A DNA stretch of 64,000 bases, from NCBI RefSeq assembly GCF_003443895.1, contig NZ_QQOA01000002.1, positions 248,001 through 312,000 of the forward strand, given 5' to 3'. The position numbers and the translations under genes were made by a program. This stretch comes from Paraburkholderia phosphatilytica. GTDB taxonomy: Bacteria; Pseudomonadota; Gammaproteobacteria; Burkholderiales; Burkholderiaceae. This document shows, piece after piece, positions 7,674 through 17,405 of this stretch. The notes under the pieces are model-generated. The model was given only the letters and a program-made list of their open reading frames with translations, made no database searches and was not told where the DNA came from. How positions within the stretch are numbered: position 1 is the first letter of the stretch; each line of letters starts with the position of its first letter.

Positions 7674-8538
7674 ACACCGCCTGCGCGACGAGTTCGCGCA
7701 CCACTGCATCCACATCGATGCGACCGCGCATGATGGCTTCAGGCGAGCCTTCGAAATCGATCCAGCCTTCGTTGAAGCCGTCGAGCATCCGCATCCGCGG
7801 CAGCGGTTGCTGCATTCCTTGCGCGCGGAATAGCGCTTCCCAGGTTGTTCGCTCGACTACCTCCGCACGCACCGCTCGACCGAGCACGCGGGCAAACGCC
7901 GCCGCGAGTTCGTTCGGGCTCACGCGGCGCGGCCCTTCCAGTTCGACGATACGAAGTCCGCTCCACGTCTGTTGCAGCAACTCGGCGGACACGCGACCCA
8001 CATCGGCGGTGGCGATCATCGGCACGGCCCGGTCGAGCGGCTGCAGATAGCTCGCGATCACGCCGTCGTCGCGCGCCGACGCGACATCCCATGCGGCGTT
8101 TTCCATGAACCAGCCGGGCCGCAGGAACGTGACGGGCATCGGCAGGTCGTTCAATGCCTGTTCCATCAACGTGCGCTGCGTGAGCAGATTGGTCTCCGTG
8201 GCCTGCGCGCCGATCGTCGACAGCAGGACGACTTTTGGCGGCTGCGCGATCCGCAGCGCGGCGGATACCGCATCGATCACCCGACGCGCCTCGGGAAAGC
8301 CCGGCGCCGGATCGAACTCCGGCGGCGGCAGGATGAACACGCCCTCCACGCCTTCGAACGCGGCGGCCAGCGTCGCGGCGTCTTCCATGCGAGCGATCGC
8401 GAGTTCGCAGCCGCGCGACTTCCACGCGTCCGCCCGCGCGGCGTCGCGTACCACGGCGCGCACCTGCCGACCCGCCGCCAATAGCTCGCGCGCCACCGCG
8501 CCGCCAACTTTTCCGGTGATTCCTGTCACTGCATACAT
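7672..8538 (-). CDS. NmrA-like NAD(P)-binding oxidoreductase
   Basis: 288 residues. The N-terminal dinucleotide-binding motif TGITGKVGGAVARELL fits the atypical short-chain dehydrogenases of the NmrA/NAD(P)H:quinone-oxidoreductase-2-like group. The rest has the usual VVLLSTIGA and LRPGWFMENA blocks. The ATG at 8538 follows GCAAGGAG; a longer frame upstream to 8667 lacks family similarity. It is divergent from a LysR gene that probably regulates it. The substrate is unknown. Confidence 0.85.
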   Translation of the reverse strand: MYAVTGITGKVGGAVARELLAAGRQVRAVVRDAARADAWKSRGCELAIARMEDAATLAAAFEGVEGVFILPPPEFDPAPGFPEARRVIDAVSAALRIAQPPKVVLLSTIGAQATETNLLTQRTLMEQALNDLPMPVTFLRPGWFMENAAWDVASARDDGVIASYLQPLDRAVPMIATADVGRVSAELLQQTWSGLRIVELEGPRRVSPNELAAAFARVLGRAVRAEVVERTTWEALFRAQGMQQPLPRMRMLDGFNEGWIDFEGSPEAIMRGRIDVDAVVRELVAQAV

Positions 8539-8668
8539 GGCCAATCTCCTTGCGTGTTCTTGCGTGAATGCGCAGCGCGATGTCCGCTGCACGACGGTCT
8601 TCGTGGCCGCGAACGGCATGCGTTCGCGTCGACAGAACGCATTCTGGAGAAACGCCGGTCGAAACAAA

Positions 8669-8698
8669 ATGACATGAATGACATTAAATCGATGACAT
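8669..8698. promoter_or_regulatory. Three ATGACAT repeats between the NmrA gene and lysR
   Basis: ATGACAT occurs at 8669-8675, 8678-8684 and 8692-8698, in the 215-base divergent promoter region and 56-85 bases upstream of the lysR start. Clustering of a 7-mer in a GC-rich genome suggests a regulator binding array or promoter elements. Confidence 0.35.
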
Positions 8699-8753
8699 CA
8701 AGTCACTAATACGCGATGATTGGGCCATCGCTTTTGACCCGCAGCGCACAGCC

Positions 8754-9668
8754 ATGACATCGAGAATCGAAAACTTTTCCAGTGGGATTGGCGTGTTCGC
8801 CGCCGTCGTCGATGCGGGAACATTTGCGGCGGCCGCGGATGTGATCGGCATGTCGCCGCCGGGCGTCAGTCGCGCGATCGCGCGGCTGGAAAAGCGGCTG
8901 AAGATCCGCCTGCTGAACCGGACCACGCGCTCGGTCTCACTGACCGACGAAGGCCGCCGCTTCTACGAGCAGGTGATGCCGCATCTCACGGGACTGGAGG
9001 AAGCGGCCGCCGCGGCGGCAGGCGGTGCGGCGGCGGTGCGCGGCAAGCTGCGGGTGAACCTGGACCCGGTCTGCTACCGCGCGATTCTAGGCCCGCCGCT
9101 CGACCGCTTCATGAGCGCGCACCCCGAAATCGAAATCGAGTTCATCGCGCGGGACAGTCTCGGCGATCTCGTCGTGGAAGGCTTCGATCTCGCGCTGCGC
9201 TTCGGCGAGCCGAAAACGTCCACGCTGGTTGCACGCAAGGTGCTGGATACGGCAGTGCTGACGGTGGCCGCGCCGTCTTATATCGCGCGCTGGGGACGTC
9301 CGCTCGAACCGCGGGATCTGGAAAGCCGGGACCATCGCTGCCTGGAATTTCGCAACCCGCAAACGGGCAAGCCGTTCCCGTGGGAATTCCATCGCAAGCG
9401 CAAACGTGTCGACGTGGTGCCGCGAGGACGGCTGACCGTGAACGATCCGAGCGCGCTGCTGAATGCGTGCCTGGCCGGATTCGGGATCGCGCAGATGCTG
9501 CAGTTCGGCGTCGAGCATCTGATCGCCGAAGGGCATCTGATCAACCTGTTTCCGGATTGGCCCGACGAGCGGTTTCCGCTTTACGCGTACTATCCATCGC
9601 GGCATCATCTGCCCGCGAAAACACGGGCGTTTCTCGATTTTTTTCTCGAGCTGACGGCAGGGCATTGA
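8754..9668 (+). CDS. LysR-type transcriptional regulator
   Basis: 304 residues. The N-terminal helix-turn-helix (AVVDAGTFAAAADVIGMSPP through NRTTRSVSLTDEG) is followed by the periplasmic-binding-protein-like effector domain. It belongs to the CrgA/DsdC-like group typical of Burkholderia and is divergent from the NmrA-type oxidoreductase, its likely target. The effector is unknown. Confidence 0.9.
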   Translation: MTSRIENFSSGIGVFAAVVDAGTFAAAADVIGMSPPGVSRAIARLEKRLKIRLLNRTTRSVSLTDEGRRFYEQVMPHLTGLEEAAAAAAGGAAAVRGKLRVNLDPVCYRAILGPPLDRFMSAHPEIEIEFIARDSLGDLVVEGFDLALRFGEPKTSTLVARKVLDTAVLTVAAPSYIARWGRPLEPRDLESRDHRCLEFRNPQTGKPFPWEFHRKRKRVDVVPRGRLTVNDPSALLNACLAGFGIAQMLQFGVEHLIAEGHLINLFPDWPDERFPLYAYYPSRHHLPAKTRAFLDFFLELTAGH

Positions 9669-9707
9669 CCGGGCGAAGCTCCGCCATTCAGTACCGTTAG
9701 TACGTGA

Positions 9708-10739
9708 TCAATACGTATCGAACGTATGCTGCAACGCCGCCGCACCGCTCTGCCCCGCCGCGAGCGCGAGCAGCAGCAGCACGCGCGCCTTGTACGGATT
9801 GAGCGTGTCGGCGGACACGAAGCCGAGCGCATCGTCCGCGGCGGCGCCGTTGCGCATCACGTGGCCCGAGCCGACGCGCGACGAACGCACCACCGCGACG
9901 CCCTTCGCCACCGCCTCCGTGAGCGCCTGCTGCAGCGACGCGTGGATCGAGCCATTGCCCGTACCCGCGACGACGATGCCCTGCACGCCCGCCGCGACGA
10001 GCGCATCGACGGCAACCCGCGACGTGCCTGCATAGCTCGCCACCACCTCGACCATCGGCCATGCCGCGCCGGCCTTGAATGGCGTCGCGACGGTATGCGC
10101 GCGCAGCGCGCGGCGCTGGAATTCGACGCGGCCGTCCTGCACCCAGCCGAGCGCGCCGATCTCGGCGGACTGGAATGCATCGACCGCATAGGTGCTGGTC
10201 TTCGCGATGTCGCGCGCGCAGTGGATCCGGTTGTTGAACGCGACCAGCACGCCCTGCCCGTGCGCCGCGCGGCTCGCGGCCACCGTCACCGCGTTGAGCA
10301 GATTGAGCGGACCGTCGGCGGAAAGCGCGGACGACGGCCGCATCGCCGCGGTCAGTACGACGGGCTTCGTGTGCTTGACCGTCAGCTGCAGGAAATACGC
10401 GGTTTCTTCGAGCGTATCGGTGCCGTGCGTGATCACGATGCCGTCGATCGCATCGTCGGCGAGCAGCGTGTCGACGCGTTCGGCGAGCGTGGTCCACAGC
10501 GACAGCGCCATGTCCTTGCTGTCGATGCTCGCGACCTGCTCGGCCTGAATGCGCGCAACGGAAGACAGCGCCGGCACCGCATCGAGCAGTTGCGCGACGC
10601 CGACGACGCCGGCCTGGTAGCCGGACGTGTTGGCCGCATCCGGCGCGGAGCCGGCGATCGTGCCGCCAGTGGCGAGCACGGCGATGCACGGCAGCGCGGA
10701 CGCGCCGCCGGCGGAGGGAGTGTGAGTAGAGGTATTCAT
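9708..10739 (-). CDS. L-asparaginase (type I/II family)
   Basis: 343 residues. The first catalytic-threonine block is ATGGTIAGS (nucleophile Thr27). The second is HGTDTLEETAYFL near residue 110, with the downstream TAAMRP block also present. It hydrolyses asparagine, and possibly glutamine, to the acid and ammonia. No clear signal peptide is seen, so cytoplasmic location is more likely than periplasmic. The ATG at 10739 was preferred over 10805, which would place the first 22 residues across the intergenic region towards cysB. Confidence 0.93.
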   Translation of the reverse strand: MNTSTHTPSAGGASALPCIAVLATGGTIAGSAPDAANTSGYQAGVVGVAQLLDAVPALSSVARIQAEQVASIDSKDMALSLWTTLAERVDTLLADDAIDGIVITHGTDTLEETAYFLQLTVKHTKPVVLTAAMRPSSALSADGPLNLLNAVTVAASRAAHGQGVLVAFNNRIHCARDIAKTSTYAVDAFQSAEIGALGWVQDGRVEFQRRALRAHTVATPFKAGAAWPMVEVVASYAGTSRVAVDALVAAGVQGIVVAGTGNGSIHASLQQALTEAVAKGVAVVRSSRVGSGHVMRNGAAADDALGFVSADTLNPYKARVLLLLALAAGQSGAAALQHTFDTY

Positions 10740-10791
10740 GGCCGCGATTGTAAGCGATGCGGCCCGTCGCACTGCTACGCGCGCCGCGAAA

Positions 10792-11718
10792 TCACACAGC
10801 CTCACGCAGTTGCGCCGCGATCTCCGCTTCGCTCAGATGGGGCGCGAACATCTCGATCAGCTTGTACGCGTACGCGCGCAGGAACGCGCCCTTGCGCAGG
10901 CCGACGCGCGTGGTGCTGGCTTCGAACAGATGCTGCGTATCGAGCGCGACGAGCTCCGTATCGCGCTTCGGATCGTAGGCCATTGCCGCGACCACGCCGA
11001 TGCCCATCCCGAGTTCGACGTAGGTCTTGATCACGTCCGCATCGATCGCGGTCAGCACGACGTCGGGCAGCGCGCCCGCCTTCGCGAACGCCTGGTCGAT
11101 GTGCGAGCGGCCCGTGAAGTCCTGGTCGTAGGTGACGATCGGGTATTCGGCGATCTCATCGAGCGTCAGGTTCTCGCGGCCGACGAGCGGATGGTCCTTC
11201 GGCACCACGACGATGTGATGCCACGAATAGCACGGGAACGTGACGATGTCCGGATAACGGTCCAGCGCTTCAGTCGAGATGCCGAGGTCCGCTTCGCCGT
11301 TGATGATCATCTGCGCGATCTGCTGCGGATTGCCCTGACGCAGCGCCAGGTGCACCTTCGGAAACACCGACGTGAACTCGCGGATCACCTTCGGCAGCGC
11401 ATAGCGCGCCTGCGTGTGAGTCGTCGCGACGACTAGGTGGCCGCTGTCCTGATCCGCGAACTGGCGCGCGACGCGGCGCAGGTTCTCGGCATCGAGCAGC
11501 ATCCGCTCGATCAGCTGATGCACCGCCTTGCCCGGCTCAGTGAGGCCGGTGAGCCGCTTGCCGCGGCGGATGAAGATGTCGACGCCGAGCTCGTCCTCGA
11601 GGTCCTTGATCTGCTTCGACACGCCCGACTGCGACGTGTACAGCACGTTCGCGACCTCGGTCAGGTTCATGTTCTGGCGCACGGCCTCGCGCACGAAGCG
11701 CAACTGCTGGAAATTCAT
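10792..11718 (-). CDS. cysB: CysB-type LysR regulator of sulfur assimilation
   Basis: 308 residues. The N-terminus MNFQQLRFVREAVRQNMNLT and the VLYTSQSGVSKQIKDLE helix-turn-helix are characteristic of CysB/Cbl. The effector domain has THTQARYALP and the conserved GEADLGISTEAL block. CysB activates sulfate and sulfonate utilisation genes with acetylserine as co-inducer. It lies 101 bases downstream of cysA on the same strand, in the common Burkholderiales order sbp-cysT-cysW-cysA-cysB. Confidence 0.94.
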   Translation of the reverse strand: MNFQQLRFVREAVRQNMNLTEVANVLYTSQSGVSKQIKDLEDELGVDIFIRRGKRLTGLTEPGKAVHQLIERMLLDAENLRRVARQFADQDSGHLVVATTHTQARYALPKVIREFTSVFPKVHLALRQGNPQQIAQMIINGEADLGISTEALDRYPDIVTFPCYSWHHIVVVPKDHPLVGRENLTLDEIAEYPIVTYDQDFTGRSHIDQAFAKAGALPDVVLTAIDADVIKTYVELGMGIGVVAAMAYDPKRDTELVALDTQHLFEASTTRVGLRKGAFLRAYAYKLIEMFAPHLSEAEIAAQLREAV

Positions 11719-11819
11719 GATGTCTCCGGTTCAGCCGAAGTTGATTGGATTATGCAATGCATGACATGGGGATGCGTACTTCGACGCGCGCTGCGGTACT
11801 GGTTCACTGCGTCACTGCG

Positions 11820-12896
11820 TCACTGCGCCGGCGCCGGGAACACGCGCAGCGCGCGCGGCACGGCCGTTACGCCGTCGCCGACTTCGAGCTTCAGCTCGCG
11901 CCACGTTTCGCGATCGAGCTGCGCTTCGAGCACGCCGCCGCTGTCGCCCACCAGCTCGACGCGTACCGCGCCGCCCAGCGGCACGACCCGCCGCACGCCG
12001 ACCGCGATGCCGTCGCTGACGCCCGCCGCCGGCACCACCGCGTGCGGGATCAGCTGCAGGTCGTGCGGGCGCACGTACGCATACGCGGGACCTTCGAAGC
12101 CGGCGGATGCGGCGATCGGTTGCGCGGCGCCATCGACGGTGAAGCCGCGCGTCGATGCATGACCCTGCAGCCGGTTCGCCGCGCCGAGAAACTCGTACAC
12201 GAACGACGTCTGCGGATGATCGTAGACGTCCTGCGGGCTGCCCACCTGCTCGACGTGACCGTGATTCAGCACGACGATGCGGTCGGCCACTTCGAGCGCC
12301 TCTTCCTGATCGTGCGTGACGAAGATCGTCGAGATATGCAGATCGTCGTGCAGGCGGCGCAGCCAGCCACGCAGTTCCTTGCGCACCTTCGCGTCGAGCG
12401 CGCCGAACGGCTCGTCGAGCAGCAGCACCTTCGGCTCCACGGCAAGCGCGCGCGCCAGCGCGATCCGCTGCCGCTGACCGCCGGACAATTCGGACGGATA
12501 GCGCTGCGCGAGCCAGTCGAGCTGCACGAGCTTCAGCAGTTCATGCACCTTCTCGCGAATCACGGCTTCGGACGGACGCTCGTTGCGCGGCTTCACGCGC
12601 AGCCCGAACGCGACGTTCTCGAACACCGTCATATGGCGGAACAGCGCGTAATGCTGGAACACGAAGCCGACCTGACGCTCGCGCGCGCCCACTTCGGCCA
12701 CGTCCTGACCTTGCAGCACGACCTGGCCCGCATCCGCGAATTCGAGGCCCGCGATCACCCGCAGCAGCGTGGTCTTGCCGCAGCCTGAGGGCCCGAGCAG
12801 CGCAACAAGTTCGCCCGGCGGAAAGTCGAGCGACACGTCGTCGAGCGCGGTGAAGTCGCCGAAGCGCTTCCGCAGGTTGCGAACGATGATGCTCAT
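11820..12896 (-). CDS. cysA: Sulfate/thiosulfate ABC transporter ATP-binding protein
   Basis: 358 residues. Walker [10 protein letters not shown] is at about residues 35-43, followed by the signature LSGGQRQR, Walker [12 protein letters not shown] and the H-loop VTHDQEEA. The C-terminal third is a TOBE-type regulatory domain, usual for CysA. It powers sulfate import through CysT/CysW. The ATG overlaps the cysW stop by the four bases ATGA; upstream in-frame sequence is cysW read out of frame. Confidence 0.96.
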   Translation of the reverse strand: MSIIVRNLRKRFGDFTALDDVSLDFPPGELVALLGPSGCGKTTLLRVIAGLEFADAGQVVLQGQDVAEVGARERQVGFVFQHYALFRHMTVFENVAFGLRVKPRNERPSEAVIREKVHELLKLVQLDWLAQRYPSELSGGQRQRIALARALAVEPKVLLLDEPFGALDAKVRKELRGWLRRLHDDLHISTIFVTHDQEEALEVADRIVVLNHGHVEQVGSPQDVYDHPQTSFVYEFLGAANRLQGHASTRGFTVDGAAQPIAASAGFEGPAYAYVRPHDLQLIPHAVVPAAGVSDGIAVGVRRVVPLGGAVRVELVGDSGGVLEAQLDRETWRELKLEVGDGVTAVPRALRVFPAPAQ

Positions 12897-13876
12897 GATG
12901 ACAGCTCTCCTTGCTGGACGGCGTGCTGAAGCGGGGTGCTGACTACGGTTGTTGCAGATGCGCCGCGTGCGTTCTGCGTGTGCAGTGGTCCTGCATGCGC
13001 GGGCACATCGGCGCCGCGCGCATCCTGCGCCATGTGCCGCTCCGCGAGCAGCTTGAGACCGAGCGTGACGAGCGCGAGCAGCGCCAGCAGCGACGCCACC
13101 GCGAATGCCGCCGCGAAGTTGTATTCGTTGTAGAGGATCTCGACGTGTAGCGGCATCGTGTCGGTCTGGCCGCGAATGTGGCCCGACACCACCGACACCG
13201 CGCCGAACTCGCCCATCGCGCGCGCGTTGCAGAGAATCACGCCGTACAGCAGGCCCCAGCGGATGTTCGGCAGCGTCACGCGGCGGAAAATCTGCCAGCC
13301 CGAAGCGCCGAGCACGTGCGCGGCTTCTTCCTCGTCGGTGCCCTGCGCCTGCATCAGCGGAATCAGTTCGCGCGCGACGAACGGGAACGTGACGAAGATC
13401 GTCGCGAGCACGATGCCCGGCACCGCGAAAATGATCTGCACGTTGTGATCTTCGAGCCACGGACCGAACCAGCCCTGCGCGCCGAACAGCAGCACGTAGA
13501 CGAGCCCCGAGATCACCGGCGATACGGAGAACGGCAGGTCGATCAGCGTCGTCAGCAGTGCACGGCCCTTGAACTCGAACTTCGCGATCGCCCACGAAGC
13601 CGCGAGACCGAACACGAGATTGAGCGGCACCGCGATCGCAGCAGTCAGCAGCGTCAGTTCGATCGCCGAGAGCGCGTCCGGATCGGCGAGCGCCGCGAAG
13701 TACACGCCGACGCCCTTGCTGAACGCCTGCGCGAACACCGCAGCCAGCGGCACCACGAGAAAGAACGCGAGAAACAGCAGCGCGAGGCCGGTCAGCAGCC
13801 AGCGCACCGCGCGCGGTTCGGTGACGGGATCGGCGCGGCGCGCGCGTCGGTCATTGCCTACAGCAGGTGAACTCAT
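12893..13876 (-). CDS. cysW: Sulfate/thiosulfate ABC transporter permease
   Basis: 327 residues with about six membrane helices and the binding-protein-dependent permease EAA loop ([19 protein letters not shown]). The core matches CysW ([20 protein letters not shown]). The start at 13876 overlaps the cysT stop by ATGA. The last 50 or so residues are a hydrophilic tail longer than in enteric CysW. Confidence 0.95.
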   Translation of the reverse strand: MSSPAVGNDRRARRADPVTEPRAVRWLLTGLALLFLAFFLVVPLAAVFAQAFSKGVGVYFAALADPDALSAIELTLLTAAIAVPLNLVFGLAASWAIAKFEFKGRALLTTLIDLPFSVSPVISGLVYVLLFGAQGWFGPWLEDHNVQIIFAVPGIVLATIFVTFPFVARELIPLMQAQGTDEEEAAHVLGASGWQIFRRVTLPNIRWGLLYGVILCNARAMGEFGAVSVVSGHIRGQTDTMPLHVEILYNEYNFAAAFAVASLLALLALVTLGLKLLAERHMAQDARGADVPAHAGPLHTQNARGASATTVVSTPLQHAVQQGELSS

Positions 13877-14766
13877 TGCGCGCCTCCCGTGGCAGCCGGA
13901 TGAGCTGACAAAGCAACCGGCGCCGCGCCCGAACGGCTGGTACGACGCTGCAGATACCACTGCAGGCTGTTCACGAACAGCAGCATCAGGAACGACACGA
14001 CCAGCATCACCACCGCGAGCGCGGTCGCGCCGGCGTAGTCGTACTGCTCGAGCTTCGTGATGATCAGCAGTGACGTGATCTCCGACTTCATCGGCACGTT
14101 GCCCGCGATGAAGATCACCGAGCCGTATTCGCCAAGCGCGCGCGCGAAAGCCAGCGCGAAGCCGGTCAACAGCGCGGGCAGCACGGCCGGCAGCACGACG
14201 CGCCGGAACGTGAGCCAGCGCGATGCGCCGAGGCACGCCGCGGCTTCTTCCTGCTCGCGCTCGAACTCTTCGAGCACCGGCTGCACCGTGCGCACCACGA
14301 ACGGCAGGCCGATGAAGGTCAGCGCGACCAGCACGCCGAGCGGCGTGAACGCGATCTTGATGCCGAGCGGCTGCAGCCACTGGCCGATCCAGCCGTTGCC
14401 CGCATAGACCGCTGCGAGCGAAATGCCGGCAACCGACGTGGGCAGCGCGAACGGCAGATCGACGACCGCATCGACGATGCGCTTCAGCGGGAAGCGGTAG
14501 CGCACCAGCACCCACGCCACGAGAAAGCCGAACACAGCATTGATGCACGCACCGCCGAGCGCGGCGAGAAACGTGAGCCGGTACGACGCGAGCACACGCG
14601 GCGACGCGACGGCGCGTACGAACTGATGCCAGTCGAGCGTCGCGGTCTTCAGGAACGTGGCGGCCAGCGGAATCAGCACCACGAGGCTCAGATACGCCAC
14701 CGTGATGCCGAGCGTCACGCCGAAACCGGGTAACGCGCTGGGCTTGCGCAAGGTCAGCGTCGTCAT
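13873..14766 (-). CDS. cysT: Sulfate/thiosulfate ABC transporter permease
   Basis: 297 residues with six predicted membrane helices and the EAA loop [34 protein letters not shown] is the CysT (CysU) form of the conserved segment. It pairs with CysW as the membrane channel and lies directly after the binding-protein gene, with a two-base gap. Confidence 0.95.
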   Translation of the reverse strand: MTTLTLRKPSALPGFGVTLGITVAYLSLVVLIPLAATFLKTATLDWHQFVRAVASPRVLASYRLTFLAALGGACINAVFGFLVAWVLVRYRFPLKRIVDAVVDLPFALPTSVAGISLAAVYAGNGWIGQWLQPLGIKIAFTPLGVLVALTFIGLPFVVRTVQPVLEEFEREQEEAAACLGASRWLTFRRVVLPAVLPALLTGFALAFARALGEYGSVIFIAGNVPMKSEITSLLIITKLEQYDYAGATALAVVMLVVSFLMLLFVNSLQWYLQRRTSRSGAAPVALSAHPAATGGAQ

Positions 14767-14768
14767 GA

Positions 14769-15893
14769 TTACTGCGGCTGGTAGATCGAATCGAACACGC
14801 CGCCGTCCGCGAAATGCGTCTTCTGCGCGTTGGTCCAGCCGCCGAACGTGTCGTCGACCGTGTACAGCTTCAGCTTCGGAAACTTCGCGGTGAGCGCGGC
14901 CGGCACCTTGTCCGAGCGCGGCCGGTAGAAGTTCTTCGCGGCGATCTCCTGGCCCTCCTCGCTATACAGGAAGTTCAGATACGCTTCGGCCACCTTGCGC
15001 GTGCCGTGTTTGTCGACGACCTTGTCGACCACCGCGACGGGCGGCTCGGCGAGAATGCTGATCGACGGCACGACGATCTCGAACTTGTCGGCACCGAATT
15101 CCTTCTGCGACAGAAATGCTTCGTTTTCCCAGGCAATCAGCACATCGCCGATACCGCGCTGCACGAAGCTCGTGGTCGCGCCGCGCGCGCCCGAATCGAG
15201 CACGCCGGCGTTCTTGTACAGCTTCGTCACGAATTCCTTCGCCTTCGCGTCGTTGCCGCCCGGCTGATGCAGCGCGTACGCCCACGCGGCCAGATAGTTC
15301 CAGCGCGCGCCGCCCGACGTCTTCGGGTTCGGCGTGACGATCGACACGCCCGGCTTCACGAGATCGTCCCAGTCCTTGATGTGCTTCGGATTGCCCTTGC
15401 GCACGAGAAACACGATCGTCGACGTGTACGGCGATGCGTTGTCCGGCAGACGCTTCTGCCAGTTCTTGTCGACGAGTCCTTTGCTGGCCAGCGCGTCGAT
15501 GTCGTACGCGAGCGCGAGCGTCACGACGTCGGCCTGCAGGCCGTCGAGCACCGAACGCGCCTGCGCGCCGGAGCCGCCGTGCGACTGTTTGAAGTCGATC
15601 GTCTCGCCGGTCTTCGCCTTCCATTCCTTGCCGAATGCCTGGTCGATGTCCTGATACAGCTCGCGCGTCGGGTCGTACGACACGTTCAGCAGCGTCGTGT
15701 CCGCGTGCGCATGGGCGACGAATCCCGCCGACGCCGTGACCCCCACCGCGAGCGCGAGTGCCCAGCGCTGCGCGCGCAGACGCAGCGCGGCGGCTGCGTG
15801 GCGTACGCGACTCGGCACGCGGTTCGTGCGCCGTTCAATTCCTGCGTTGCCCACCGCGTCGCTCGCGCGATTCCCCGTGTTCCGATCGACCAT
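14769..15893 (-). CDS. sbp: Periplasmic sulfate-binding protein
   Basis: 374 residues. The mature domain begins near [19 protein letters not shown] and contains [14 protein letters not shown], the sulfate-contacting segment of Sbp/CysP proteins, and a late GVFDSIY block. The signal peptide core is [19 protein letters not shown], preceded by an unusually long basic region of about 45 residues. The true start may therefore be later than 15893, although no better-placed start with a ribosome site was evident. First gene of the sulfate operon. Confidence 0.94.
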   Translation of the reverse strand: MVDRNTGNRASDAVGNAGIERRTNRVPSRVRHAAAALRLRAQRWALALAVGVTASAGFVAHAHADTTLLNVSYDPTRELYQDIDQAFGKEWKAKTGETIDFKQSHGGSGAQARSVLDGLQADVVTLALAYDIDALASKGLVDKNWQKRLPDNASPYTSTIVFLVRKGNPKHIKDWDDLVKPGVSIVTPNPKTSGGARWNYLAAWAYALHQPGGNDAKAKEFVTKLYKNAGVLDSGARGATTSFVQRGIGDVLIAWENEAFLSQKEFGADKFEIVVPSISILAEPPVAVVDKVVDKHGTRKVAEAYLNFLYSEEGQEIAAKNFYRPRSDKVPAALTAKFPKLKLYTVDDTFGGWTNAQKTHFADGGVFDSIYQPQ

Positions 15894-16179
15894 CTGGTTC
15901 TCCGACTCGTTCGTTGTCCGCCTCTGCCCGCCTGGCTGGAAGGCCGATGCGGCAGGCGTTGGCTCGATGTCGGGCCAGTCTATCGACGGGCTTTCATCAT
16001 CAAAAATAATTGTTTTTCACTTTTTTATACGTAAAAGTGGTAATGACGGCTGGAAGCGGCGTTGCGGCCCGTTTTCCGCTGCTGACACGCCGGTTTCCGA
16101 CGTTATCGCGGCGGGACGATGGGCGGCGCGCAACACCGTAAGCGCCAAACTTAAAGTAAAGCTTGAAATGCGCCCGATA
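15894..16179. promoter_or_regulatory. Divergent control region between sbp and lexA
   Basis: A non-coding gap of about 290 bases before the SOS boxes. It contains a conspicuous AT-rich tract at 15998-16035 (AAAAATAATTG, then TTTTTTATACG) against a GC-rich background. On the minus strand this lies 105-142 bases upstream of sbp, a suitable place for CysB binding and the sbp promoter. No consensus CysB box can be assigned by eye. Confidence 0.4.
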
Positions 16180-16195
16180 CTGTATAAAAATACAG
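16180..16195. promoter_or_regulatory. SOS box 1 (LexA operator)
   Basis: CTGT-ATAAAAAT-ACAG matches the LexA consensus CTGT-N8-ACAG perfectly. It lies 28 bases upstream of the lexA start codon, so LexA represses its own gene. Confidence 0.93.
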
Positions 16196-16199
16196 ACAC

Positions 16200-16215
16200 C
16201 TGTTCATCCATACAG
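16200..16215. promoter_or_regulatory. SOS box 2 (LexA operator)
   Basis: CTGT-TCATCCAT-ACAG, a second perfect consensus box, 20 bases (about two helical turns) from box 1 and ending 8 bases before the lexA ATG. The tandem spacing suits cooperative autorepression. Confidence 0.93.
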
Positions 16216-16223
16216 TGGCGCTC

Positions 16224-16874
16224 ATGACCAAACTCACCGCACGTCAGCAGCAGGTTTTCGATCTGATCCGCCGCGCGATCGAGCGCACCGGCTTTCCGCC
16301 CACGCGCGCGGAGATCGCGGCCGAGCTCGGCTTCAGCTCGGCGAACTCGGCGGAAGAACATCTGCGGGCGCTGGCGCGCAAGGGCGTGATCGAACTCGCC
16401 GCGGGCGCTTCGCGCGGCATCCGTCTGCTGATGGGCTCGGAAGACGCGCCGCACCAGTTCACGCTGCCGTCGGCGGGGTTGATGCAGTTGTCGCTGCCGC
16501 TCGTTGGCCGGGTGGCGGCCGGTAGCCCGATCCTCGCTACGGAACACGTGTCGCAGCACTACGCGTGCGACCCGGCGCTGTTCTCGAGCAAGCCCGATTA
16601 CCTGTTGAAGGTGCGCGGCCTGTCCATGCGCGACGCGGGCATTCTGGACGGCGACCTGCTCGCGGTGCAGAAGCGCAGTGAAGCGAAAGACGGCCAGATC
16701 ATCGTCGCACGGCTGGGCGACGACGTCACGGTCAAGCGCCTGAAGCGCCGGCCGAACGGCATCGAGCTGATCGCCGAAAACCCCGATTATGAAAACATCT
16801 TCGTTCAGGCCGGCAGCGCCGAATTTGCGCTCGAAGGCATTGCGGTCGGCCTGATCCGCCCCACCGAATTCTGA
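16224..16874 (+). CDS. lexA: LexA repressor / self-cleaving SOS regulator
   Basis: 216 residues. The N-terminal winged helix-turn-helix covers residues 1-70 ([32 protein letters not shown]). The C-terminal S24 peptidase domain carries the Ala99-Gly100 cleavage bond (GRVAAGSP), Ser134 (GLSMRDAGI) and Lys171 (VTVKRLKRR). RecA filaments trigger self-cleavage and relieve repression. The ATG at 16224 gives the family-typical MTKLTARQQ start; the in-frame ATG at 16215 would begin inside SOS box 2. Confidence 0.97.
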   Translation: MTKLTARQQQVFDLIRRAIERTGFPPTRAEIAAELGFSSANSAEEHLRALARKGVIELAAGASRGIRLLMGSEDAPHQFTLPSAGLMQLSLPLVGRVAAGSPILATEHVSQHYACDPALFSSKPDYLLKVRGLSMRDAGILDGDLLAVQKRSEAKDGQIIVARLGDDVTVKRLKRRPNGIELIAENPDYENIFVQAGSAEFALEGIAVGLIRPTEF

Positions 16875-16893
16875 ACGCCGACCGGAGAATCCC

Positions 16894-17259
16894 ATGGAAC
16901 GACTCGCCCGCCTGTTGCCTTTCCGCCAGTTCGGCCGTCTGCGTCATCTGCGCCAGGTGGCTTCGTGCGCCTCGCTTGCGTCGGTCGCCTCGGTTGCCGG
17001 GGCCACGTCGCGCGCCGCGGCGCAACGCACGCTGTCATTGTTCGATCGCGATGCCGAGCCCGCACCGGCGCTGCCGTCCGCGCAGCCGGCTTTCGCCCGC
17101 GTGTCGCTGAACGCAGGCCTTAATTCGGAGCCCGCACGCCGCGCGCCGGTACGCGTGTATCACGGCCCGTCGCGCACCATTATGGTCGGCACGATGGACG
17201 CGGTCTGCCAGATGATCGATCGCTGCATCGATGAAGAGCGCGCCGCGCTCGGCGCGTGA
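16894..17259 (+). CDS. Hypothetical protein in the lexA transcription unit
   Basis: 121 residues, starting 19 bases after lexA with a good ribosome site (CCGGAGAATCCC before ATG), so likely co-transcribed with lexA and SOS-inducible. The N-terminal 50 residues are basic and Ala/Ser-rich (MERLARLLPFRQFGRLRHL). The middle is Pro/Ala-rich. The C-terminus is a compact segment (VRVYHGPSRTIMVGTMDAVCQ, then IDRCIDEERAALG) that looks like the conserved part. No known domain is recognised. SulA-like cell-division inhibition is only a positional guess. Confidence 0.65.
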   Translation: MERLARLLPFRQFGRLRHLRQVASCASLASVASVAGATSRAAAQRTLSLFDRDAEPAPALPSAQPAFARVSLNAGLNSEPARRAPVRVYHGPSRTIMVGTMDAVCQMIDRCIDEERAALGA

Positions 17260-17405
17260 CTCACGTGTGATCCGTGTGTGAAGTGCGTGTGGTCGCCATC
17301 AAGGGAGCATGAAGGCACGCATGAAGGCAGTCACACACCATTCAAGGAATCATTCCCCGCTGCGAACAGTCCATCTCACATCGTCCTTTATGGAGTGTCG
17401 AACCG

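Noticed and set aside
7507-7833. 108-codon plus-strand frame
   Set aside because: Crosses the terminator and the 3' end of the oxidoreductase gene; no family features.
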